From Candidatus Bathyarchaeia archaeon (lineage in GTDB: Archaea > Thermoproteota > Bathyarchaeia > Hecatellales > Hecatellaceae), in NCBI GenBank assembly GCA_038883335.1, contig JAVZMI010000011.1, positions 1 to 34,490 on the forward strand: a stretch of DNA of 34,490 nucleotides, in the 5' to 3' direction. Below are positions 6,830 to 15,663 of the stretch, in pieces (position 1 is the first letter of the stretch; each line of letters opens with the position of its first letter). The notes under the pieces are model-generated. The model was not told the origin of the DNA, did not search any database, and worked only from the letters and a program-made list of their open reading frames with translations. The position numbers were made by a program, and so were the translations under genes.

Positions 6830-8494
6830 ATGGCAGAAGCTATTCCTGCGATGGTGGGTAATCAACCGATCCTCATATTGAAAGAGGGGTCGACGAGGAC
6901 TAAAGGTAGAGAAGCTCAGAGAGCCAACATTATGGCTGCGAAAGTGGTAGCCGAAGTTGTGAAGTCTTCGCTAGGCCCCAAGGGAATGGATAAGATGCTC
7001 GTAGACGGCATAGGCGACGTGACCATAACCAATGATGGCGCGACTATACTGGATGAGATGGAGATCCAGCATCCAGCCGCCAAGATGATGGTCGAGGTCG
7101 CCAAGACCACAGATAAAGAGGTAGGTGATGGAACTACATCTGCAACCATTCTAGCGGGCGAACTACTCAAGAAAGCAGAGGATCTACTGGACAAGAATAT
7201 ACACCCCACAGTCATCGTAGATGGGTATATGAAGGCTGCCGAGCAAGCACTCGAGATTTTAGATAAAATCGCGATACCAGTCCAGCCAGACGACAAGGTG
7301 ACATTAAAGAAGATAGCCTCAACAGCAATGGCCAGCAAAGCTCTCTCAGAAGGTAGGGAGCACCTCTCTTCACTTGTGGTCGACGCTGTCTTACGGGTGG
7401 CGGAGAAGAGTGACGGACAGTATAAGGTTGACTTAGGAAATATTAAAGTGGAAAAGAAATCCGGCGGGTCAGTTAATGAGACTAGGCTGATAGAAGGCAT
7501 TGCGTTAGATAAGGAAGTCGTCCATCCAGACATGCCACGCAGAGTCGAGAATGCTAAAATAGCTTTACTATCCTGTTCCCTCGAGATCGAGAAGACAGAG
7601 TTTGACGCCAAACTAAACATAGAAACTCCCGAGCAGATGAAAGCCTTCCTCGACGAGGAGACTGCTATGCTTAAGAGTATGGTCGACAAGATTGCTGATG
7701 CCGGTGCCAACGTAGCCATATGCCAGAAGGGCATCGACGACATAGCACAACACTTCCTATCCAAGCGTGGAATCCTCACCGTTAGACGTGTCAAGGAGTC
7801 TGACATGGAGAAGGCTGCGAAGGCATGCGGCGGCAAGGTGGTTAACAACCTTGACGATTTGACGGCTACAGATCTTGGGTTTGCTAAACTCGTGGAGGAG
7901 AGGAAGCTGGGGGAGGACAAATGGCTGTTCGTCGAAGGTTGTAAAAACCCAAGGTCACTAACACTGCTCGTGAGGGGTGGAACTGATAAAGTTGTCGACG
8001 AGGCTGAGCGCTCAATCCATGATGCCCTCTGTGTTGTCAAAGATGTAATCCACAAGCCCAAGATTGTAGCTGGAGGAGGCGCCCCAGAAGTAGAGGTCTC
8101 ATCGGAACTTAGACGGTGGGCTGATAAACTTTCAGGAAGAGAACAGTTGGCAGTTCAGGCCTTTGCGGAGGCGTTGGAAGTTATACCGATCTCCCTCGCG
8201 GAGAATGCTGGGCTAGAACCTATCGACATTATAGCAGAGTTGAAGTCTCGGCATGAGAATGGCGAACTATGGGCTGGTGTTGATCCCCTCGGAGGTTGTG
8301 TTAAGGATATGTCGAAGCTGGATGTTTGGGAGCCGCTGGCTGTCAAAGAACAGATAGTCAAGTCGGCAACAGAAGCGGCAACAATGCTACTGCGAATTGA
8401 CGATGTAGTCGCCGCAGGAAAGACGAAGGAACCAAAGGAGAAAGAGAAGGCCCCAGGTTCTGAAGGCCCTGAGACTGAGGGCTTGGGTGACTAA
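6830..8494 (+). CDS. Thermosome subunit (group II chaperonin, CCT/TCP-1 family)
   Basis: ATP-driven cytosolic chaperonin that forms a double-ring folding chamber. 554 residues, full length. Visible family signatures: SLGPKGMDKMLVD and TNDGATILDEM in the first equatorial segment, the ATPase motif EVGDGTTSATILAGELL, the apical-domain stretch around KRGILTVRRV, and GGGAPEVEVSSELR in the second equatorial segment. The C-terminal tail is charged (KEPKEKEKAPGSEGPE) and lacks the GGM repeats of many thermosomes. The start is ATG 6830 with a GAGGTGG site six bases upstream; an in-frame GTG at 6821 overlaps that site and is rejected. It overlaps grpE by 8 bases. Confidence 0.97.
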   Translation: MAEAIPAMVGNQPILILKEGSTRTKGREAQRANIMAAKVVAEVVKSSLGPKGMDKMLVDGIGDVTITNDGATILDEMEIQHPAAKMMVEVAKTTDKEVGDGTTSATILAGELLKKAEDLLDKNIHPTVIVDGYMKAAEQALEILDKIAIPVQPDDKVTLKKIASTAMASKALSEGREHLSSLVVDAVLRVAEKSDGQYKVDLGNIKVEKKSGGSVNETRLIEGIALDKEVVHPDMPRRVENAKIALLSCSLEIEKTEFDAKLNIETPEQMKAFLDEETAMLKSMVDKIADAGANVAICQKGIDDIAQHFLSKRGILTVRRVKESDMEKAAKACGGKVVNNLDDLTATDLGFAKLVEERKLGEDKWLFVEGCKNPRSLTLLVRGGTDKVVDEAERSIHDALCVVKDVIHKPKIVAGGGAPEVEVSSELRRWADKLSGREQLAVQAFAEALEVIPISLAENAGLEPIDIIAELKSRHENGELWAGVDPLGGCVKDMSKLDVWEPLAVKEQIVKSATEAATMLLRIDDVVAAGKTKEPKEKEKAPGSEGPETEGLGD

Positions 8495-9107
8495 CAAGCC
8501 ACATTTTTTATTTTTACCCTCCCAAGCGGAGCCTGATACCCTATTGGCTGCGTCAGAAAAGAGTGGAGGGAAGGTTGAAGATCTTAAGGAAGCTCCAACA
8601 GATGAAATAGAGCTTCTAAGGAAGAGTTTGAGAGAGGAGCAACTGAAGGCTGAGGAATATCTCAACCGTCTGAAATATCTCCAAGCTGATTTCGATAACT
8701 ACCGCAAGAGGGTAGAGAAAGAAGTTAATGAGATGATACAGCTTAACAGTGAAAGGTTGCTTAGAAACTTCCTCGACATCATCGATGAGCTCGAGCTCGC
8801 TGCTAAAATCGCCTCGGAACATGAGAATAGGGACGTCGTCTCAGAAGGGTTGAAGATCACGTTGAAGAAGCTTTACGACATCCTAAAACGTGAGGGGCTA
8901 ACCCCGATCGAGACTATTGGAAAACCCTTCGACCCAAACATGCACGAGGTAGTGTCTAGGATTGCAGTTGAGGGTTGCCCAGAAGGGACAGTCATATCAG
9001 AGGTTAGAAAAGGTTTCCTGTTTAAAGGTAAGGTCATCAGGCCGAGTATGGTTAATATTGCGGTAGCTCCTAAAGAGGGGATGGGGGCTGTAGAGGAGAA
9101 GAAGTAG
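8487..9107 (+). CDS. grpE: Nucleotide exchange factor GrpE
   Basis: Releases ADP from DnaK in the Hsp70 cycle. Of 206 residues, roughly 40-110 form a long charged coiled coil (EIELLRKSLREEQLKAEEY...), including the conserved LQADFDNYRKRVEKE, followed by the beta domain with PFDPNMHEVVSR, GTVISEVRKGF and RPSMVNIAV, all typical of GrpE. The GTG start at 8487 overlaps the end of the thermosome gene by 8 bases, implying coupled translation. A TTG at 8542 in the poorly conserved N-terminal region is an alternative start. It lies 13 bases before dnaK. Bacterial in type, as in other archaea that acquired the Hsp70 system. Confidence 0.95.
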   Translation: MTNKPHFLFLPSQAEPDTLLAASEKSGGKVEDLKEAPTDEIELLRKSLREEQLKAEEYLNRLKYLQADFDNYRKRVEKEVNEMIQLNSERLLRNFLDIIDELELAAKIASEHENRDVVSEGLKITLKKLYDILKREGLTPIETIGKPFDPNMHEVVSRIAVEGCPEGTVISEVRKGFLFKGKVIRPSMVNIAVAPKEGMGAVEEKK

Positions 9108-9120
9108 AGGTTGATTCTAA

Positions 9121-11004
9121 ATGAGCAAAAGTGACAGCAAAGAGAAGATAATAGGAATCGATTTGGGGACCACAAACTCCGCCGCCGCGGTGATGGAGGC
9201 CGGTAGACCTACCGTGATACCGAGTGCGGAAGGCCCAACGATAGCTGGCAAGATGTTCCCTTCCGTTGTTGCCTTCACTAAGGATGGACAGCTTTTGGTG
9301 GGTGAGCCTGCGAAGAGGCAAGCCTCCGCCAACCCTGAGGGGACCATCTTCGAGATTAAGAGGAAGATGGGAACAGACTACAAAGTAAGAGTCCACGGTA
9401 AGGAGTATACACCCCAGCAGATCTCTGCTTTCATACTCCAGAAAATCAAGAAGGACGCTGAAACATACTTAGGAATTCCCATCAAGAAGGCCGTTATTAC
9501 TGTTCCAGCTCACTTCAATGACAACCAGAGGCAGGCTACAAAGGACGCCGGCGAGATAGCAGGTCTAGAAGTTGTAAGAATCATTAACGAGCCTACAGCT
9601 GCAAGCCTCGCTTATGGCTTGGATAAACTTGACAAAGAGATGAAGATCATGGTCTTCAGCTTCGGAGGGGGGACGCATGACGTTACGGTTATGGAGTTCG
9701 GAGGCGGCGTCTTCGAGGTTAAAGCTACGAGCGGGGATACTCAGACTGGGGGGGCTGACATAGATAAAGCGGTGATGGAGTATCTCTGCGAAGAGTTCAA
9801 GAGGCAGACTGGCATAGATCTCAAGAGCGATAAGCTTGCCATGGTCCGGCTCAAAGAGGCTGCTGAGAAGGCAAAGATAGAGCTCTCAACACTCATGACA
9901 ACGGACATAGACCTGCCATTCATAGCGGTGGATGCCCAAGGTCCTAAACACCTCCACTTAACATTAACTAGAGCGAAGCTTGAAGAGTTGGCGTTACCCA
10001 CAGTCAAGAGGATTGAGGCAACCATTGAAAAAGTGCTACTTGATGCGAAGCTTGAGCCAAAAGACATAGACAAGATAATACTGATCGGCGGACAGACAAG
10101 GATGCCCCTTGTCAGGAGGGTTGTTGAGGATTTCCTCGGCAAGCCTGCAGAGCGTGGAGTTGACCCGATGGAGTGTGTAGCAGTCGGCGCTGCCATTCAG
10201 GGCGCTGTTTTAGCTGGCGAGGTTAGGGATATACTGCTCTTAGATGTGACGCCTCTATCACTAGGAGTTGAGACGATGGGTGGGATATTCACTAAAATTG
10301 TAGAGCGTAACACAACCATCCCAACAAAGAGAAGTCAAATATTCACTACGGCTGCTGACTTCCAGACGACTGTTACAATTCATGTCCTACAAGGAGAGAG
10401 ACCTATGGCGGCTGATAACGTCTCGTTAGGTATGTTCAATTTAACAGGAATTCCACCCGCACCTCGGGGAGTACCTCAAATCGAGGTAACCTTCGACATA
10501 GACGCCAATGGTATACTTCATGTGAGTGCTAAAGATCTCGGAACCAATAAAGAGGCAAAGATAACGATCACAGCGTCCACGAAGCTCTCAAAGGAAGAGA
10601 AGGAGCGTATGATCCGGGAGGCTGAGCAGTTCGCTGAACAAGACAGGAAGAAGAAGGAGGAGGCTGAGCTGCGTAACACCGCCGACTCGCTAATATACAC
10701 AGCAGAGAAGACAAAGAAGGATCTGGGCGATAAAATAAGCAAAGAAAATGTGGACAGGATCGATAAGGCTGTCAACGAGCTGAAGGACGCCTTAGCTGGG
10801 AAGGACATCAATAAGATAAAAGAGAAGAACGAAGCCCTTACCAAGGTCCTTCAAGAGGTTGGTACGGTGGTATATCAGCAGGCTGCTCAACAATACGCAC
10901 AACGGCAAGCCGCTAGTGAGGAGTCTAAGAAAACTAATGAGACTCGTGGGAAAGTAATCGAGACCGACTACAAGGTAGTGGAAGAAGAGAAAGATAAGAG
11001 ATAA
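9121..11004 (+). CDS. dnaK: Hsp70 chaperone DnaK
   Basis: ATP-dependent cytosolic chaperone working with DnaJ and GrpE. 627 residues: actin-like ATPase domain ([10 protein letters not shown] near residue 11, [28 protein letters not shown]), substrate domain ([11 protein letters not shown] linker region) and a charged helical lid (residues about 500-620). It is odd in the phosphate-2 loop, which reads [12 protein letters not shown] instead of the usual VYDLGGGTFDVS. Ser180 (codon 9658-9660) replaces the near-invariant aspartate equivalent to E. coli Asp194, while the second aspartate and the catalytic Lys, Glu and first Asp are kept. The usual EEVD-like bacterial tail is absent. The start ATG follows a GAGGT site. 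Confidence 0.97.
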   Translation: MSKSDSKEKIIGIDLGTTNSAAAVMEAGRPTVIPSAEGPTIAGKMFPSVVAFTKDGQLLVGEPAKRQASANPEGTIFEIKRKMGTDYKVRVHGKEYTPQQISAFILQKIKKDAETYLGIPIKKAVITVPAHFNDNQRQATKDAGEIAGLEVVRIINEPTAASLAYGLDKLDKEMKIMVFSFGGGTHDVTVMEFGGGVFEVKATSGDTQTGGADIDKAVMEYLCEEFKRQTGIDLKSDKLAMVRLKEAAEKAKIELSTLMTTDIDLPFIAVDAQGPKHLHLTLTRAKLEELALPTVKRIEATIEKVLLDAKLEPKDIDKIILIGGQTRMPLVRRVVEDFLGKPAERGVDPMECVAVGAAIQGAVLAGEVRDILLLDVTPLSLGVETMGGIFTKIVERNTTIPTKRSQIFTTAADFQTTVTIHVLQGERPMAADNVSLGMFNLTGIPPAPRGVPQIEVTFDIDANGILHVSAKDLGTNKEAKITITASTKLSKEEKERMIREAEQFAEQDRKKKEEAELRNTADSLIYTAEKTKKDLGDKISKENVDRIDKAVNELKDALAGKDINKIKEKNEALTKVLQEVGTVVYQQAAQQYAQRQAASEESKKTNETRGKVIETDYKVVEEEKDKR

Positions 11005-11039
11005 AAATTACTTCACCACTCTTCTCCGCTGAACGCTTA

Positions 11040-12179
11040 ATGAGCAAGAGAGATTACTATGAGATTCTAGGCGTGCCTAGAAATGCAAGCCTAGATGAGA
11101 TCAAGGCAGCTTACCGCAAGCTAGCCCTACAGTACCATCCAGATAGGAACAAATCCCCTGAGGCTGAAGAGAAATTTAAGGAGATCTCAGAAGCCTACGC
11201 TGTGCTCTCCGATGAGGAGAAGCGGAGGCAGTATGATAGTTTTGGCCACGAGGGTATACATGGGCGGTACACAACTGAAGACATCTTCCGGGGAGCTGAT
11301 TTCAGTGACATCTTCAAAGATTTGGGCTTCGGCTTCGGAGGGTTTGAAGACATTTTCAATATGTTCTTCGGCCGGCAACCCTACCGTAGACCTCATGAGA
11401 CTTATCGCCCTGTGAGAGGCGCTGACTTGAGGTACGACCTGGAGATCAGCCTCGAGGAGGCTGCTTCGGGAGTTGAGTCTCAGATACAGGTTCCCCGAGA
11501 TGAGAGGTGTTCTCTCTGCAACGGTTCGGGAGCCCAGCCTGGGACTCAGCCGGTGAAATGTCAAAAATGTGGAGGGACTGGGCAGGTTCAATACAAGCGT
11601 GTTTCAGGCTGGGCTCAGCTCATTCAAATCCAAACTTGTAACCTCTGTGGTGGAAAGGGTGTGCGGGTTGAGTCTCCATGTCGCATCTGCCACGGAACTG
11701 GGATTGTGAGGCGCACTAGGACGCTTCAGATCAAGGTTCCAGCTGGTGTAGATTCAGGTTACATGTTGAAATTGAGAGGAGAAGGTGAAGCTGGTCCTAA
11801 TCTTGGTCCTCCAGGCGATCTTTACGTCGTAGTCCATGTGAAGCCGCATAAGATATTCGAGAGGGATGGCAGCGACATAATCTGTGAGACATCTATAAGC
11901 TTCCCTTTGGCTGCCCTTGGAGGGGAGATCGAGGTTCCCACCTTAAATGGGAAGGTTAAACTGAAGATTCCAGCCGGCACTCAGAGCGGTTCAGTTTTCA
12001 GGTTAAAGGGGAGAGGGTTGCCTAAGCTGGGTGAATTCGGTCGTGGTGATGAGCTCGTGAAGGTACATGTACAAGTGCCCACAAAACTTAGCGAGCGTCA
12101 AATAGCGTTGTTGAGAGAGCTTGCCAAAGAGATGGGTGAAGATGTCGCGGTAAAGAAGCGGGGATTTTTCAATTTGTAG
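11040..12179 (+). CDS. dnaJ: Hsp40 co-chaperone DnaJ (type I)
   Basis: Stimulates DnaK ATPase and delivers substrates. 379 residues: J domain with HPD at residues 33-35, a Gly/Phe-rich linker ([18 protein letters not shown]), a zinc domain with all four CXXCXGXG repeats ([32 protein letters not shown]), then the C-terminal beta domains ([39 protein letters not shown]). It is complete, so a true type I DnaJ. It is the last gene of the chaperone operon, 35 bases after dnaK. Confidence 0.97.
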   Translation: MSKRDYYEILGVPRNASLDEIKAAYRKLALQYHPDRNKSPEAEEKFKEISEAYAVLSDEEKRRQYDSFGHEGIHGRYTTEDIFRGADFSDIFKDLGFGFGGFEDIFNMFFGRQPYRRPHETYRPVRGADLRYDLEISLEEAASGVESQIQVPRDERCSLCNGSGAQPGTQPVKCQKCGGTGQVQYKRVSGWAQLIQIQTCNLCGGKGVRVESPCRICHGTGIVRRTRTLQIKVPAGVDSGYMLKLRGEGEAGPNLGPPGDLYVVVHVKPHKIFERDGSDIICETSISFPLAALGGEIEVPTLNGKVKLKIPAGTQSGSVFRLKGRGLPKLGEFGRGDELVKVHVQVPTKLSERQIALLRELAKEMGEDVAVKKRGFFNL

Positions 12180-12198
12180 AAGGCTCATAAAAACATTA

Positions 12199-12222
12199 CT
12201 ATTTCAAAGAAATAGATAAAAG
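12199..12222 (+). promoter_or_regulatory. Palindrome abutting a TATA box ahead of the AAA+/VWA pair
   Basis: CTATTTC-AAA-GAAATAG (12199-12215) is a perfect inverted repeat with 7-bp arms. It occupies the BRE position directly before and touching the TATA-like TAGATAAAAG (12213-12222). A protein bound here would block the basal transcription factors, so it is a candidate operator. The stem is too A/T-rich to be a convincing terminator for dnaJ. Confidence 0.45.
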
Positions 12223-12275
12223 TTAGTTTGTAGTTTGAACTTGGTAATTGCAAGTTCGGCGGAGAAAACAGTTTA

Positions 12276-13781
12276 ATGAAGTTTGAAGTCGAATCCTTAT
12301 TTTTTGAGGATGTAAAGGTAAGTAGGGGTAATGCTCCCCGTTTCACTTTAGATGGTAGTGAGATAGATCTCTGGTCAGATCCCTACGTTAAATACCATTC
12401 CAGGACGCCTGTAGATTATATCACGGAAAAGATAATTGAGGAGGAGAGGGAGGGTAGAGATCCTTTCCCAGATATAGTTGGGAAGGAAGAAGAGAAGGAG
12501 CTGGTGAAGAACGCCCTCCTCTCAGGTTCACCTATACTCTTTAAGGGCAGGCGTGGTTACGGCAAGACGACCTTCTCCAAGGCGATTGCGAAACTGCTCC
12601 CTGAGAAACAGTTGGCAGTAAAGGGTTGCAAAATATACGATGACCCCCTTCATCCAACATGCTTCTCTTGCAAAAAGAAGGTTCTAGAGGATAAAGTCGT
12701 CGAGCTTTCGTGGATACCACGGGTTTGGATCAGAATCCCAGGTGACCCCATGTTAACTTCAAGGCAGCTGATTGGAGGTATATCCATCCAGAAGATTCGG
12801 GAAGGCTACGATCTTGACCATCCAGAGGTCTTCATACCTGGGAGAGCTTTAAAGGCTAATCGGGGGGTAGGCTATTTTGACGAGTTGGGGGCTGTGCCAT
12901 CTTCCCTTCAGACTCTCCTGCATGAACTCTTCGAGGAGCAGCAAGTAACCACTATGGAAGGCGACGTGCTGCCGTTCAAAATTCAGACCTTGGAGTTAGC
13001 TTCAACTAACCCTGCAAACTACAGGGGAACGAACCCGATAAAGGAGCCCCTCCTAGACAGGATGGAGGAGATAGTGATAGGTCCCCCTGCAACTCTTGAA
13101 GAAGAGATCGAGATCGGAAAGAGGAATATGTACATCTCTAAAGTCTTGAAAAAAGATCCGCGAATTCCTAGCTGGCATCTCAAGATACTGGCAAGGGCTG
13201 TTAGGTATGGAAGGAGTGGGGAATCCAGATGCCCGCTCGCAAAAAATATAGAATCTGAGCCCTCCTGCAGAGCCACCATAAAACTATACGACCACGTCAA
13301 ATCTAGGGCTTTGAGGAGTGGTAGAGAGAGCCCCCTCCTCAGCGACTACGGTGAGTCCTACCAGATTGTGAGACTTGCATTAGCTGGGCGTATAGAGGTT
13401 GAGGCTGGGGCGACTGTAAGTAAGACGGAAATCATACGGTGCTTGGTAAATGAAGCCATAAAAGAAACTTGCAAGGAGATCTACGACAAAATTCCCTCAG
13501 ATAGGTTCGTCGAGCTATATGAGGAGCTTCGCATGGCTGGTGTCGAGCTGAACGGTAGAAGGTATCTCCCGATAGATCAGACCACGGTTTCCAGACTTAA
13601 GGGAAACGAAACGGTTGACTCGGCCGTTAGACAGATAGCTGAGAGAGAAGAGCTTGATGAAGACCTCTACCTCTCCGCTTTGGAGATACTGCTCCACTCT
13701 ATTGCTCTCTGTCTACCTAGGCTAGTTGAGCGGAAAGAGAGAGGCTACCTGATGCGAGGGATGGAAAAGTTTGAAACCTGA
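12276..13781 (+). CDS. MoxR/ChlI-like AAA+ ATPase (magnesium-chelatase-like)
   Basis: A 501-residue AAA+ protein related to the ATPase subunit of magnesium chelatase. Walker A is GRRGYGKTT (Lys97), Walker B is VGYFDELG (Asp202-Glu203), sensor 1 lies in ASTNPANYRG, and an arginine finger candidate is in PLLDRMEEI. Between Walker A and B is a cysteine-bearing insert (GCKIYDDPLHPTCFSCKKK), similar in position to the insert of ChlI-like proteins. The C-terminal third is an all-helical lid and extension. It overlaps the VWA gene by 11 bases. Such pairs usually remodel or load metal into partner proteins; no porphyrin pathway genes are seen nearby, so true chelatase function is unlikely to be provable here. 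Confidence 0.88.
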   Translation: MKFEVESLFFEDVKVSRGNAPRFTLDGSEIDLWSDPYVKYHSRTPVDYITEKIIEEEREGRDPFPDIVGKEEEKELVKNALLSGSPILFKGRRGYGKTTFSKAIAKLLPEKQLAVKGCKIYDDPLHPTCFSCKKKVLEDKVVELSWIPRVWIRIPGDPMLTSRQLIGGISIQKIREGYDLDHPEVFIPGRALKANRGVGYFDELGAVPSSLQTLLHELFEEQQVTTMEGDVLPFKIQTLELASTNPANYRGTNPIKEPLLDRMEEIVIGPPATLEEEIEIGKRNMYISKVLKKDPRIPSWHLKILARAVRYGRSGESRCPLAKNIESEPSCRATIKLYDHVKSRALRSGRESPLLSDYGESYQIVRLALAGRIEVEAGATVSKTEIIRCLVNEAIKETCKEIYDKIPSDRFVELYEELRMAGVELNGRRYLPIDQTTVSRLKGNETVDSAVRQIAEREELDEDLYLSALEILLHSIALCLPRLVERKERGYLMRGMEKFET

Positions 13782-15075
13782 GTGTGAGCTCTGCAAAGAG
13801 CCGAGAGAGAAAGGTATATCGTCAATATTTGGCAATGAGTTCGCCGAGAAGCTGGTCTACCACCTCTTCAAGCATAGTGAAGACTACCAAAAAAATGGTT
13901 TAACAGACTTGATACTCATGAAAGACCCAGCAGAAGATCTTAGAAAGAATAATGAGGAGGACGGAAAGGGTGGATGCCGGAAAAGATTACCTCGGAGGGG
14001 TGCAGATCAGCTGGATGACTATTATCTGCGACAACAGGCTGCCAAAGAGAAGTCTTGGGAGGATATAGTAACCAAGGTTAAGGCTGGAGTCATCCAACCT
14101 ACTGACATCTCGGTAGGCAGTCTGGTTCGAAACTTTTTTGGAATTATAGCTAGAGAGCTGGCTGAGGAGGGGTTGATTGGCATAAAGAGGGAGGAACATT
14201 GGCTTTGCGCCGACCTTCAGACCATTAGCCCTGAGTTCAACGAGGTCAGCGAGAGGATTATAGCTAAGCGGGTGCTTAAGGAAGTTCTCGCAGGTTTGAA
14301 GGAGTATGGCATAGGACCTCATGAAGTTGAGGCCGCAGGATTCGGGGAACAACCCTCCCACATATTGAGAGACTATGATGACTTCCAGCACACTTATGAT
14401 ATGATAGACATCCAGGAGACCCTAATCCAGACAGCCATAAAGAATCCAGTAAATTTAGAGATTAGCCTTGATGACTTGAAAGCTAGGCTTCCACTCCACA
14501 AATCTAAGTCCTCATTCGTAATCTTGATGGACTGCTCCTACTCGATGCTTGGAGCGAAATTTATCGGAACCATAATGGCTGCTATGGCCTTTAGAGAACT
14601 ACTCCAAGAGTGGTACAAAGACGATCATATCTTCATATTCGGGTATAATGAGAAGCCTTTCCCAGTGGCCCCAGCTGAGATCCTGCGACTGAAACCCTAC
14701 GGATACACGGATATAGGGCTATCCCTAGAATTTGCTACAAATACACTCATGAAAGAGGATGGTAACAGGGTTGTCCTCCTGATAACTGATGGTGAGCCTA
14801 CATGTTCATCCTTACGCGGCCAGACTCCTGAGGAAAGCGCCCTCAGAGCCGCTTACAAGGCTGGTGAAAGAGAAGTTCAGCTGAATATTATTATGCTCGA
14901 TAAACGGCCGGAGCTGAGGCGCATTTGTGAGAAGATGGCGCGGCTTAATGGGAACGCTGTTGTTACCTACGTGGACAACCCATTAAACCTTAAAGATATA
15001 GTCATCAAGTCATACCTCCTCCATAAGCGGAGGCGTACACCATTCAGCATTCAGCTGCCCTGCCTAAGCTTCTGA
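13771..15075 (+). CDS. VWA (von Willebrand A) domain protein partnering the AAA+ ATPase
   Basis: A 434-residue protein with a C-terminal VWA domain and intact metal site: DCSYS (Asp254), the threonine in GYTDIG and LITDGEP. The N-terminal half is charged and helical, beginning with a CELC pair, and is without a recognised domain. The start is TTG 13771, preceded by a GAGGG site; the gene overlaps the AAA+ gene by 11 bases. MoxR-VWA pairs are known as metal-dependent chaperone or remodelling modules, and the D-subunit of chelatases has the same architecture. It is convergent with the macrodomain gene, only eight bases apart. Confidence 0.87.
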   Translation: MKPECELCKEPREKGISSIFGNEFAEKLVYHLFKHSEDYQKNGLTDLILMKDPAEDLRKNNEEDGKGGCRKRLPRRGADQLDDYYLRQQAAKEKSWEDIVTKVKAGVIQPTDISVGSLVRNFFGIIARELAEEGLIGIKREEHWLCADLQTISPEFNEVSERIIAKRVLKEVLAGLKEYGIGPHEVEAAGFGEQPSHILRDYDDFQHTYDMIDIQETLIQTAIKNPVNLEISLDDLKARLPLHKSKSSFVILMDCSYSMLGAKFIGTIMAAMAFRELLQEWYKDDHIFIFGYNEKPFPVAPAEILRLKPYGYTDIGLSLEFATNTLMKEDGNRVVLLITDGEPTCSSLRGQTPEESALRAAYKAGEREVQLNIIMLDKRPELRRICEKMARLNGNAVVTYVDNPLNLKDIVIKSYLLHKRRRTPFSIQLPCLSF

Positions 15076-15083
15076 GGATCAAG

Positions 15084-15614
15084 TTACATGGCTTTTTCTC
15101 TAAGCTTCTCTAACTCCGCTTTGAAGACTTGAAAGGCTTCTGGGCTGTAGAGGCAGAATATAACCTTCTCCAGACCTGTTATGCCCTTGAGATATTCGAC
15201 AGTAGCCGACAGCATGATCTCTGCACACCTCTGGATAGGGAACCCGAAGACGCCGGTAGATATGGCTGGAAACGCTATACTCTTTAGGTTGTATTGATCT
15301 GCAAGTCTAAGGCTATTCAATGTTGCATACTTCAACTTCTCATCTTCATTCTCGTCCCCACGCCTCGGCCCTACCGCATGTATTACGTATTTCGCCTTTA
15401 GATTGCCACCCGTGGTGATCACAGCACCACCAACGTGGGTGCCTCCTATCCTATCGCACTCTTCCTGAATTTTTGGTCCACCCTTCCGTCTGATGGCACC
15501 TGCAACTCCGCCGCCAAGTTGTAGGGCAGAATTGGCTGCATTCACGATCGCATCCGTCGCCAGATCAGTAATGTCGCCTTGAACAAGCATAATGAGGCTG
15601 TTTTTGACTTTCAC
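15084..15614 (-). CDS. Macrodomain protein (ADP-ribose / O-acetyl-ADP-ribose hydrolase type)
   Basis: A 176-residue single macrodomain. Signatures are VQGDITDLATDAIVNAANS, the GGGVAGAIRRKGG loop, AVGPR and the phosphate loop STGVFGFP, all as in the MacroD/YmdB group that removes ADP-ribose from proteins or deacetylates O-acetyl-ADP-ribose. Start: GTG 15614 or the internal ATG at 15590 (MLVQGD). A GGAGAGG-like site is about a dozen bases before the GTG. It follows the PINA gene on the same strand after 49 bases, so co-transcription is possible, hinting at a link with DNA repair or nucleic-acid metabolism. That link is inference. Confidence 0.93.
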   Translation of the reverse strand: MKVKNSLIMLVQGDITDLATDAIVNAANSALQLGGGVAGAIRRKGGPKIQEECDRIGGTHVGGAVITTGGNLKAKYVIHAVGPRRGDENEDEKLKYATLNSLRLADQYNLKSIAFPAISTGVFGFPIQRCAEIMLSATVEYLKGITGLEKVIFCLYSPEAFQVFKAELEKLREKAM

Positions 15615-15663
15615 GTAATCTCTTCCTCTCCGATTTGTCCATTTGTTAGTTTGTGCACCATGT

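Noticed and set aside
6916-8061. 381-codon open frame antisense to the thermosome gene
   Set aside because: It lies wholly inside a secure thermosome gene, has Ser/Leu-rich low-information sequence and no family resemblance; a codon-bias shadow.
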